In this document: positions 1-6,065 of the stretch, one piece after another
How positions within the stretch are numbered: position 1 is the first letter of the stretch
How the letters are laid out: every line of letters begins with the position of its first letter
Assembly: GCA_947463775.1 (NCBI GenBank)
Contig: CANHVD010000233.1
Location: forward strand, 1 to 8,187
Source of the DNA: Planctomycetaceae bacterium
Lineage (GTDB): Bacteria; Planctomycetota; Planctomycetia; Planctomycetales; Planctomycetaceae
Direction: 5' to 3'
DNA length: 8,187 bases
The notes under the pieces: generated by a model
What the model was told of the DNA's origin: nothing
Databases searched by the model: none
What the model saw: only the letters and a program-made list of their open reading frames with translations
Position numbers and translations under genes: made by a program

Positions 1-606
1 GCTCTGGCAGAAAAACAGGTGACTCAGGCCGAACAGGCCATTGAGGAACAAAAGCAGACGATCAAGGCAAATCGAAAAGCGGCTGATGATCTCAATCTGA
101 AACTCAAGACCAAAGAAGCGGAACTCGGCAAGCTCACCGGACAACTTAACAGCGCCTCATCCAACAAAGAGTACGACATCTTCAAGGGCCAGATCGAAGG
201 CGCTAAGAAGGATCGCGGAGAAATCGAAGAGACTGCACTCGGCGCAATGGAAGAGATCGATGCAGCACAGGCAAAACTGAAACAACTCGAAATCGAACTG
301 CAGGCCCGAAAGAAAACAGCCCAGACGGCAAAGGCAAATTTTGAAGCCTCTAAGCCGGAAGTAGATGCACAAATTGGTCTGGTACAGTCGCAAATCGCCG
401 CAGCGGAAAAAGTCATTCCCGGCGAAGGCAAAGCCGCCTGGGATCGACTGCGTAAAGCTCACGGAGCCAGCGCACTGGCTGTTATGGAGGACGGTTTCTG
501 TGAAGCCTGCAGTACCAAAGTCACTAATCAGGACATGGTACGAATCCGCATGAGTGACTTTATGGGATGCCGTGGCTGCGGGCGGATACTTTACTTCACT
601 GAGTAG
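1..606 (+). CDS. C4 zinc-ribbon coiled-coil protein (zf-RING_7 / CT398-like), 5'-truncated
   Basis: The reading frame is open from base 1 to the TAG at 604-606 with no upstream stop, so the true start lies left of the window and 201 residues are visible. The first ~140 visible residues are Lys/Glu/Ala/Gln-rich heptad-like sequence, expected to form a long antiparallel coiled coil. It contains the SNKEYD segment typical of this family, in the middle of the helical hairpin. The C-terminus carries a four-cysteine zinc ribbon, CEAC and CRGC (visible residues 167/170 and 190/193), followed by the short hydrophobic end GRILYF. Family members are usually about 240 residues, so roughly 40 are missing. 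The family is a widespread cytoplasmic protein proposed to bind nucleic acid or act as a scaffold; its biochemical role is not settled. A GTG at 19 could be read as a start, but the frame continues upstream with coding-like residues (ALAEKQ). It converges on the hydrolase gene at 642. Confidence 0.9.
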   Translation, partial: ALAEKQVTQAEQAIEEQKQTIKANRKAADDLNLKLKTKEAELGKLTGQLNSASSNKEYDIFKGQIEGAKKDRGEIEETALGAMEEIDAAQAKLKQLEIELQARKKTAQTAKANFEASKPEVDAQIGLVQSQIAAAEKVIPGEGKAAWDRLRKAHGASALAVMEDGFCEACSTKVTNQDMVRIRMSDFMGCRGCGRILYFTE

Positions 607-614
607 CGATAGCT

Positions 615-634
615 GTAGGCTGGTTGTGGCCTAC
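615..634. terminator. Weak hairpin in convergent gap
   Basis: GTAGGC (615-620) pairs perfectly with GCCTAC (629-634) around an 8-nt loop, in the 35-bp gap between two convergent genes. A second imperfect 9-bp inverted repeat (640-648 with 652-660, one mismatch, 3-nt loop) follows at once and covers the stop codon of the hydrolase. Neither has a clear T-run, so a terminator role is inferred from position only. Confidence 0.3.
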
Positions 635-641
635 GACATGA

Positions 642-1487
642 CTACTTCCGTGAAGTCGTCTCAACCACCGTCACACGGTCCACAAATTTCAGCAGCAATG
701 GAAACGCTGGACGCACCATCTGACCGTGGTCGTACCCTCCCAGCTCGTGAAGCGTAACATCCGGATGTTTCAACTGCTTCAGCATGCGCCAAGTGTAGGC
801 GTTTTCCTCATAGCGTCCGAGAAGCTCCTGTTCCCGATCGCCGGTGACGAGCAGTAAGGGAGAACTGTCACTGCGAATATGGTTTAACGGCGCATAGCCG
901 TCGATGACCGGTCGAGTATCTTCAATCCCATTCTCTTTCCGAATCGTGAAATGCGTGATCATCTGACCGCTGATCGGAGCAACTCCGGCCAGTGAATCAG
1001 CGTCAACACCAAAAGCTTGAAGGTACTTCTTATCAAAGGAAGTCATAGCGGCCAGATAACCTCCGGCCGAATGCCCGCTGACAACGATGCGATCAGCGGA
1101 ACCACCATACTCTTCAATGTGTTTGACGGTCCATGCAATCGCGGCCGCAGCGTCTTCGATATAGGCTGGAGCATTCACATCCGGATGAAGGCGGTAGCTG
1201 GCAGCAACGACGGCGATTCCACTGCGTTCCAGTTCCCGTGGAATAGAACGCTGACCACTAGTCAATCCACCGCCGTGGAACCAGACAATCGTTGCAAATT
1301 GATTCTCCCCAGCCGGGCAACTGATATCCAGCCGACACTTTTCCTGCATGACCGGAGTCGGAGTCTCTACGTCTGGCCGATAAAAGATATCCTGAACACG
1401 CACCCGGGCGTCATCCGCTGAAAGCGGGGTACCGGTCAGGCAAGCCACGAGACACAAGACCATATTGATCAAGAACGGTCGAAGCAT
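642..1487 (-). CDS. Secreted alpha/beta hydrolase (BD-FAE / esterase-lipase type)
   Basis: This 281-residue protein has the alpha/beta-hydrolase features in the expected order: oxyanion-hole HGGG at 71-74, nucleophile elbow GHSAGG with Ser140, acidic residue Asp217 in TGDRE, and catalytic His254 in YDHGQ. The HGGG plus GxSAGG pattern is typical of the hormone-sensitive-lipase/BD-FAE group, so it probably hydrolyses an ester (acetyl-sugar, feruloyl or a small acyl ester); the substrate cannot be read from sequence. The N-terminus is a signal peptide with hydrophobic core LINMVLCLVA and a likely signal peptidase I site after Ala24 (LSA). A lipobox-like LVAC ends at Cys16, so a lipoprotein is an alternative. 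The ATG at 1487 is supported by GGGGAG (1495-1500) with a 7-nt spacer. It lies downstream of the FabH-like gene on the same strand with a 111- to 112-bp gap in which I see no strong terminator or promoter. Confidence 0.9.
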   Translation of the reverse strand: MLRPFLINMVLCLVACLTGTPLSADDARVRVQDIFYRPDVETPTPVMQEKCRLDISCPAGENQFATIVWFHGGGLTSGQRSIPRELERSGIAVVAASYRLHPDVNAPAYIEDAAAAIAWTVKHIEEYGGSADRIVVSGHSAGGYLAAMTSFDKKYLQAFGVDADSLAGVAPISGQMITHFTIRKENGIEDTRPVIDGYAPLNHIRSDSSPLLLVTGDREQELLGRYEENAYTWRMLKQLKHPDVTLHELGGYDHGQMVRPAFPLLLKFVDRVTVVETTSRK

Positions 1488-1598
1488 CTCTGGACTCCCC
1501 GGCAGGCATCACTTTGGACGGAATCAGCTCAGATGTTTGGGCACGGATTGCGGCACTGCGCGGAATCCACGCCCAGGAACAAATGAGCTCGCGACTCA

Positions 1599-2765
1599 TC
1601 AGACTCCCGGGGTGCTCCCATGCACCAGCACACTCTCTTCCACCTGCGTCTCTCTGTCGGAAACTGTCACCCATTGCAGGCACGCATGCCCTGCAGACAT
1701 GTGGTCGCTGATTTCTTCCATGCAAATCCCTGCCGCCAGAAGAATAATGTGGTCACCTTCACGCGGTGGCTGAAGTCCATTAGCTTCAAGCACCTGCGAC
1801 AGGCGCGACAGAATCGTCGGAACAGAAGATGAGATCGTATTGCCGTAGGTCTTTAAATTGTTCAGATATTCGAATTCCGGGAACTCGACCCTGGCCGCAG
1901 CAACCAGCGCTTTGAGCAGCTTACCGCTGGGCTGATGCGGTACCACGATGACTCGCTGCCCTGGGAGAACTTCGATGGAAGACGCCGCTGTCCGCAATCC
2001 TGCCAGCATCAGTTCGATGCCGTTCAGAAACACGGGCTCTGCATTCATTCGCATGACAGTCCGGTGAATGGGCTGCCCACGAAAACAAAAACCATCCGTT
2101 GTGTCCCGACGAAACAAAGGATCGGGATTCGGCCGCAGATGATCCGGCACCGGAAAATCTTCAGAACGAACAGTCGAGACAGGAATTCCCTTGCCACGCT
2201 CCAGGACCATAGCCGTCGCCCCGGCAGCAACAATGCCACAGAACAAACGGTCCGACGAATCATGCCATGTTTCAGGAGTTTCAATATTCAGGAGTGCAAT
2301 GCGTGAAACGCCTTCGTCCCCTGACAAATGCAGGACCGCTTCATGCAGCAATTTCAGAAAACCGCTACATCCAAAATTAAACGCGAGCAGTTTACCCGCA
2401 GAAATCCCGTGTCTTTCAGATAACTCCTCGGCGAGAAGTTCACACGCAATTGGATCCGTGTTTGAATGACACAGCATGATTACCGGAAAATCCCGCAGAA
2501 GAATTCCGGACTCCTGCTCAAGGCGTCGCCCCAGCGCAACTCCGATCTCAGCAGCCGTCACTCCGGGGCGAAGAATGCGACGAACGGAGATCCCCGTAGA
2601 CCGACTGACATTCTCAGGACTTGCGAATCCCGCAGCACCGCCAAGACGCGAAAATTCCACGATCCGCGTGTTGTCAAGAAAATCATAAAGATCGTCCCGA
2701 TCATACACGTCCACGATGCTGGACAAACCCAGCATCGATTCTGTTTCTGAAAAGCATTGTTCCAC
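1599..2765 (-). CDS. FabH-like 3-oxoacyl-ACP synthase III family condensing enzyme
   Basis: The thiolase-fold condensing-enzyme triad is complete. Numbered from the chosen GTG start (388 aa), nucleophile Cys133 lies in FNFGCSGF, His277 in VPHQPSGKL (the HQAN site), and Asn309 in KTYGNTISSSVP. STGISVRR near residue 56 matches the TGIxxRR segment that follows the first strand of KAS III. The family condenses an acyl-CoA starter with malonyl-ACP or makes related C-C bonds; the substrate here is unknown. Oddities: the usual GxGLTWG-like C-terminal signature is replaced by AAGICME and a divergent tail, and the N-terminus is ~20-25 residues longer than in typical FabH. Start choice: the frame is open to the TGA of the upstream oxidoreductase. 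A TTG at 2801 would give 400 aa but has no Shine-Dalgarno. The GTG at 2765 has CGGAG (2772-2776 on this strand) with a 6-nt spacer and is preferred. An ATG at 2735 has only a weak RBS. No ACP, FabG or other fatty-acid gene is adjacent. Confidence 0.88.
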   Translation of the reverse strand: MEQCFSETESMLGLSSIVDVYDRDDLYDFLDNTRIVEFSRLGGAAGFASPENVSRSTGISVRRILRPGVTAAEIGVALGRRLEQESGILLRDFPVIMLCHSNTDPIACELLAEELSERHGISAGKLLAFNFGCSGFLKLLHEAVLHLSGDEGVSRIALLNIETPETWHDSSDRLFCGIVAAGATAMVLERGKGIPVSTVRSEDFPVPDHLRPNPDPLFRRDTTDGFCFRGQPIHRTVMRMNAEPVFLNGIELMLAGLRTAASSIEVLPGQRVIVVPHQPSGKLLKALVAAARVEFPEFEYLNNLKTYGNTISSSVPTILSRLSQVLEANGLQPPREGDHIILLAAGICMEEISDHMSAGHACLQWVTVSDRETQVEESVLVHGSTPGV

Positions 2766-2810
2766 AAAATGCTCCGAAGAGACTATCAGATCCGTCAACA
2801 AACACGCATG

Positions 2811-2831
2811 CAGGTATATACACGATACCTG
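2811..2831. repeat. Perfect 7-bp inverted repeat between oxidoreductase and ketosynthase genes
   Basis: CAGGTAT (2811-2817) and ATACCTG (2825-2831) are exact inverse complements around a 7-nt spacer. The repeat sits in the 87-bp gap between the oxidoreductase stop (2853) and the preferred GTG start of the FabH-like gene (2765). It could be an intercistronic hairpin or a protein-binding site. There is no T-run to make it a standard terminator. If translation began at the TTG (2801), this hairpin would cover the ribosome-binding region, which is one more reason to prefer a downstream start. Confidence 0.4.
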
Positions 2832-2852
2832 AAATACACAGACCGCGACGAC

Positions 2853-4238
2853 TCACACTTGAATTTCGTAACCCTTACGCTGTTCACGTGCCTGCCAAAG
2901 TGCGGCCTGCGGATCGCCGACGATCTGTTCTTTGTCCGGATCCCAATTCAAGGTTCTGTTCAGACGAATTGCAATATTCGCAAGGTGACAGACGGTCATC
3001 GCGCGATGATGACTATGGACATCACTAATCGGCTGAGCCCTGTCGACAATACACTCGAAGAAATTCTTCATGTGGTTGCCGGGTTGCTTACCTTTGTACA
3101 AAGTCTTCAGTGTCTCTTCCTGCAGAGGCTTTTCCTTCATGCTGTCGACAGCAGCACCAGTGAGTTTGCCCCGATTCACAAAAATCCGGCCTTCTGTCCC
3201 TTCGAGCATCAGTCCGTTATCAAATCCAAGGTCATCAGCTCGATCGCGAATATGCAGCACAGCGTCATTCGCAAATGTCGCAGTCACATGAAACTCCGTC
3301 GCCGTGTTGTACTGACTCGGATCTGTGGGCATTCCATTCTCGAATGGTACCGGATGCTTTGCCATCACCGGCTCAACCTTGACAGGGCCCGTGTTCTCCA
3401 GGTTAAACGCCCAGGCTGCGATATCCACGTGGTGAGCACCCCAGTCGGTCATCTTGCCACCCGAGTATTCATACCACCAGCGGAACTCATAGTGACATCG
3501 AGAGTTTCCGTAACGGCCGTCGGTCTTTTTGAAGCGGTACTCCGTCATAGGAGCCTGCCCCAACCACATATCCCAGTTCAGGCCTTTAGGAATCTCGGCG
3601 ACATCAATCGGACCACTGCTCGGTGCTCCACCAATCGCAACCGTTACCGTCTTCAATTCGCCGATGCGCCCTTCACGAATCAATGCGACGGCATGCAGGA
3701 ATCGCAAATCCATCTCACTGCGTTGTTGCGTTCCAACTTGAAAGACTCGCCCTGTTTCTTCCAGAACTTTGCGGATCTGCTTGCCCTCGTCGATCGTCAG
3801 TGTGAGTGGCTTCTCGCAGTAGACATCCTTGCCCGCCTTCATTGCTTCGATCGCGATTTTTGTATGCCAATGATCTGGAGTGACGATCGTTACGACATCA
3901 ATATCCTTCCGATCAAGCACGCGTCGATAGTCCTCATACATGTCGACTGATCGCGCAACTCCGGGCTTGCTCTGAAGTTCAAGAACCTTCGCCTTACCCG
4001 CTTCGACATGAGCCACATCCACGTCGCATACTGCAGCGCAGTCGGAAAATTTCATCGCATTGGGACCAACCGCATTCCAACGGTCGCCCGTTCCGATGCA
4101 TCCTAAAACAGGACGCTCGTTAGGACTCCGAAACGGCGAGGCGAGTGACTCTGGGGAAAACCAATAAGGCAGGGAGGCCGAAGCGACTCCGGCAAGACTG
4201 GCAGCCTTCAGAAACTGGCGACGATTGGTGGATGACAT
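2853..4238 (-). CDS. Tat-exported Gfo/Idh/MocA family oxidoreductase
   Basis: The 461-residue product starts with a twin-arginine signal (RRQFLK at residues 6-11, then an Ala/Leu/Ser-rich core), so export in folded form with cofactor already bound is likely. The mature part begins with a Rossmann motif, LGCIGTGDR (45-53). It continues with TPDHWH (120-125) and CEKPL (141-145, the EKP motif whose Lys is generally catalytic in this family), then MTDWGAHHVDIAAWAF (263-278). The tail NRTLNWDP (427-434) is typical of the large planctomycete paralogue group. Known members oxidise or reduce sugars, inositols and related polyols with NAD(P), and some use a tightly bound cofactor for glycoside cleavage; the substrate here is not predictable. 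ATG 4238 has CGGAG (4248-4252) with a 9-nt spacer. It is the first gene of the left-going cluster and faces the long divergent region, where its promoter should lie; I could not identify a convincing -35/-10 pair. Confidence 0.93.
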   Translation of the reverse strand: MSSTNRRQFLKAASLAGVASASLPYWFSPESLASPFRSPNERPVLGCIGTGDRWNAVGPNAMKFSDCAAVCDVDVAHVEAGKAKVLELQSKPGVARSVDMYEDYRRVLDRKDIDVVTIVTPDHWHTKIAIEAMKAGKDVYCEKPLTLTIDEGKQIRKVLEETGRVFQVGTQQRSEMDLRFLHAVALIREGRIGELKTVTVAIGGAPSSGPIDVAEIPKGLNWDMWLGQAPMTEYRFKKTDGRYGNSRCHYEFRWWYEYSGGKMTDWGAHHVDIAAWAFNLENTGPVKVEPVMAKHPVPFENGMPTDPSQYNTATEFHVTATFANDAVLHIRDRADDLGFDNGLMLEGTEGRIFVNRGKLTGAAVDSMKEKPLQEETLKTLYKGKQPGNHMKNFFECIVDRAQPISDVHSHHRAMTVCHLANIAIRLNRTLNWDPDKEQIVGDPQAALWQAREQRKGYEIQV

Positions 4239-4334
4239 GAAAAAGTGCTCCGGTCATCGAGTGAGAAACTAGATGGGAATACTCTAAACGAGTTTCGTTG
4301 CCTACCCACACTATGCCAACCAGCTTGCGGGGCG

Positions 4335-4380
4335 TTACGGAGTCCTTCCGCAAAAGCACATCATCGGACCCTCTCCGTAA
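4335..4380. repeat. Interrupted inverted repeat in divergent promoter region
   Basis: TTACGGAG (4335-4342) is the exact inverse complement of CTCCGTAA (4373-4380). Inside it, TCCG (4347-4350) pairs with CGGA (4365-4368), giving a two-tier stem with a 14-nt apical loop. It lies about 100 bp upstream of the oxidoreductase start and about 110 bp upstream of the small ORF at 4493, so it could act as an operator or leader structure for either. The role is not determinable from sequence. Confidence 0.3.
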
Positions 4381-4601
4381 ATCCGACCCCCGAGTGCGTA
4401 GGAAAAATACCCGGGAAAAAACACGTTTTAGAGGGGGGATAGTCTACGCAGGGACCAAGGCGACTTCCAAACGTTAAGAGGTTTTCACATCAATGAATGC
4501 CCAAAGTACCACCAAAGCAACGATCAGGAAGGATGAGATTCCTTTTGCAGACAAAATCCAGACCTTGCACGCCGTGGTACCAAAAAATCCAAAGCAAAAA
4601 C

Positions 4602-4641
4602 GAAAACAGCACTGTCGGCTCACGCAGACAATGCTGTTTTC
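4602..4641. terminator. Strong hairpin, bidirectional-terminator shape or frameshift stimulator
   Basis: GAAAACAGCA (4602-4611) pairs perfectly with TGCTGTTTTC (4632-4641). After one mismatch, TGTC (4613-4616) pairs with GACA (4627-4630), and two more pairs can close a 4-nt loop. The A-tract on the left arm and the T-tract on the right arm give the symmetrical form of a bidirectional intrinsic terminator, although only four T are present. It begins 13 nt after the A AAA AAT heptamer (4582-4588), so an alternative role is the downstream structure of a -1 frameshift site; 13 nt is longer than the usual 5-9 nt spacer. Confidence 0.4.
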
Positions 4642-4712
4642 AAGGATACGCTCGCCAAAGAAAAGGATTCAGGAGAACAGACTGATCATCTCCATATGAA
4701 AATCGCGAGCAT

Positions 4713-4731
4713 TGTCCGGACCCCCCGGACA
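4713..4731. repeat. GC-rich hairpin at the end of the small ORF
   Basis: TGTCCGG (4713-4719) and CCGGACA (4725-4731) form a perfect 7-bp stem with a 5-nt ACCCC loop, ending immediately before the TAG of the frameshifted small ORF. There is no T-run downstream on either strand. It may help terminate or protect a transcript, but this is inferred from position. Confidence 0.3.
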
Positions 4732-5128
4732 TAGGATAGAAACCGCCCGAATTGCCTAAAAAGGCCAGCCGAGCGAAAGAACCCAGATAGGAAACGAGTG
4801 AAATTGCAACAATGTCAACCGGCATGACCAGTTGGAGTTGCTAAACGATGGGCAACCACTGAACAGCAATCGCCGTTCCGCCACCAGCGTTTTTAGCCCA
4901 GACGGCATCCGCTACTGTTCATAAGACCAACCTCGCGATGGATGTTAACCGCCTTTCTGATGATGCCAAGTGCAGAATGCAGGAATCCGCAGCATCCTGA
5001 CAGGCGCCCAACTGAGCCAAGAAGTTGTCTCAGGACGCACCGGACCTGCCGCGTTTTGCCTCACACGGGGTTTAAGGGGTGCCGGCGGAACTGGTCTCAA
5101 CAGGAACTTACCAAATGTTTAGACTTCC

Positions 5129-5160
5129 CGGGCTCTTGGCGGACCGCCAGAGTATACCCG
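5129..5160. repeat. Imperfect hairpin upstream of the acyltransferase gene
   Basis: CGGG (5129-5132) pairs with CCCG (5157-5160), CTC (5133-5135) with GAG (5150-5152), and TGGCG (5137-5141) with CGCCA (5145-5149) around a 3-nt loop, with a TATA bulge and one extra T. The stem of about 12 pairs sits 135 bp before the acyltransferase ATG. It could be part of a leader or the end of an upstream transcript. Confidence 0.25.
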
Positions 5161-5294
5161 AGGAAGACGATCCCCTCTTTCGATGGCTTAGCCGCTCATA
5201 AACCTTGGCAGAAAACCGAATTACTGCTGAAGGCTGAAGTCTCGCAAAGAGACATAATTGTCACCGTTTTCGCATTTCCGAGGCGTGGAGACGC

Positions 5295-6044
5295 ATGAAG
5301 ATTCGCTCTCGATGGCTAAATCTGGTTCTGTCGTGGACAGCCACAGTTTGTCTTCGACTGCTGTTTCTACTCGTACGCGTGGAACACCACTGCGTTGCGC
5401 CAGAAGGAACCCCTTACGTCAAACCCCAAGGAAAGCAGCGGTTTACTTTCAGCATGTGGCACGACCACATTGTGCTCGCGGCTTTTTCATTAAAGACACA
5501 CAGCCTGGCCGGCCTTATCAGCCAACATCGTGACGGTGGTTACCTTGCGGACTCAGTCATGATGGCAGGGATTCGTCCGGTTCGCGGTAGTACCAGCCGA
5601 GGAGGACTCGAAGCGGTTCGCGAGATTCTGAGCCTTCCGGAACTCCATCTGGCGATGACACCTGATGGGCCGAGAGGACCACGACGCCAAATGAAAGAAG
5701 GTATCATTTACATTTCATCTCGCTCAGGACGTCCTGCTGTCCCCTGCGCGTTAATCGCCGATCGATTCTGGTCTGTGGGCGGCGGCTGGACGGATATGAT
5801 TATCCCTAAACCATTCTCCCGAGTTGTACTGATCGCCGGAACGCCACTTGTTGTTCCCGAAGAAACACCACGTGAAGATCTTGCCGCATGGGCCGATTTG
5901 TTGCAGTCCGAAATGTCGCGACTCGAATCAATTGGCCAACAGATTCTGTCAGGAGATCGCTCAGCGGTAAACACGATCGATCGAACCAATGATCCAACCT
6001 ACAGACCGCAGTTTCAACAATCCGACGCTTTGAAGGCCGCCTGA
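5295..6044 (+). CDS. DUF374 family lysophospholipid acyltransferase-like protein
   Basis: The 249-residue product carries the DUF374 signature blocks in order: MWHDHIVLAAF (54-64), SQHRDGGYLAD (76-86), GIRPVRGSTSRGG (92-104), MTPDGPRGPRR (121-131), SGRPAVPCA (144-152) and PKPFSR (171-176). His78 and Asp80 occupy the place of the PlsC-type His/Asp catalytic motif. Residues 8-27 form a hydrophobic N-terminal segment, so the enzyme is probably anchored to the cytoplasmic face of the inner membrane. Family members are thought to move acyl chains onto lipid A, lyso-lipid or related envelope acceptors; the donor and acceptor here are unknown. The ATG is the only plausible start: GGAG (5287-5290) lies 4 nt upstream, a slightly short spacer, and the frame closes a little further upstream with a TGA and no other start codon. 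The C-terminal ~25 residues after RTNDPTYRPQF are not conserved-looking. It converges on the M19-like gene with a 21-bp gap lacking a visible terminator. Confidence 0.9.
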   Translation: MKIRSRWLNLVLSWTATVCLRLLFLLVRVEHHCVAPEGTPYVKPQGKQRFTFSMWHDHIVLAAFSLKTHSLAGLISQHRDGGYLADSVMMAGIRPVRGSTSRGGLEAVREILSLPELHLAMTPDGPRGPRRQMKEGIIYISSRSGRPAVPCALIADRFWSVGGGWTDMIIPKPFSRVVLIAGTPLVVPEETPREDLAAWADLLQSEMSRLESIGQQILSGDRSAVNTIDRTNDPTYRPQFQQSDALKAA

Positions 6045-6065
6045 TTCCAGCCGCAGCAGCGTAAA

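Larger units (their letters stand above)
4493..4734 (+). pseudogene. Candidate 80-codon small gene interrupted by a -1 frameshift
   Basis: The frame opens with ATG 4493, preceded by AAGAGG (4476-4481) at an 11-nt spacing. It reads coding-like sequence (NAQSTTKATIRKDEIPFAD and onward) up to a run of six A (4582-4587). In the original frame the rest turns into Arg/Lys/Gln-rich sequence ending at a TGA (4697-4699). In the -1 frame from the A-run, the text again looks coding: KSKAKTKTALSAHADNAVF, then DTLAKEKDSGEQTDHLH, ending at TAG 4732-4734. Joining the two gives an 80-residue hydrophilic protein rich in Lys, Thr, Ala and Asp, with no recognised domain. One extra A in the run would restore a single frame, so it may be a real small gene with a sequencing error, a recent pseudogene, or a gene using programmed -1 frameshifting. 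The zero-frame codons read CCA AAA AAT, which fits the slippery pattern X XXY YYZ. I do not recognise the protein. Confidence 0.3.
4239..5294. other. Gene-poor divergent intergenic region (~1.06 kb)
   Basis: This stretch separates the oxidoreductase (-) from the acyltransferase (+) and must hold the promoters of both. It has no ORF with recognisable homology. What I see in it is an interrupted inverted repeat at 4335-4380, a candidate small frameshifted ORF at 4493-4734, a strong hairpin at 4602-4641, a GC-rich hairpin at 4713-4731, and a further imperfect hairpin at 5129-5160. There is also a tandem GCTGAAG heptamer at 5226-5239. From 4735 to 5128 nothing convincing was found on either strand: short frames are rich in stops, and the conceptual peptides are rich in Cys, Arg and Pro, which suggests non-coding or long-decayed sequence. 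Confidence 0.5.

Noticed and set aside
24..431. A 135-codon Ser/Ala/Cys/Phe-rich frame on the - strand
   Set aside because: It is the reverse complement of the coiled-coil zinc-ribbon gene; the Lys/Glu-rich sense codons read as Phe/Leu/Ser on the other strand.
1583..1599. ATGAG-N7-CTCAT inverted repeat at the end of the ketosynthase gene as a terminator
   Set aside because: There are only five pairs with weak GC and no T-run, and it partly overlaps the stop codon; it is within chance expectation.
2757..3950. A 397-codon open frame on the + strand
   Set aside because: It lies antisense to the well-supported Gfo/Idh/MocA gene and part of the ketosynthase. Its translation has no recognisable domain and is rich in His, Arg and Cys, as expected for a shadow frame.
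4640..4825. A 61-codon - strand frame with a hydrophobic start (MPVDIVAISLVSYLG), possibly a small membrane protein
   Set aside because: No Shine-Dalgarno is visible, it overlaps the candidate small ORF on the other strand, and the second half lacks coding character. The hydrophobic run is short and could be chance.
4942..5298. A 118-codon + strand frame as a real gene
   Set aside because: Its composition (repeated Cys, Arg, Pro, His, no domain) is unlike the neighbours and there is no ribosome-binding site. It is kept only as a low-interest finding because of the ATGA overlap.
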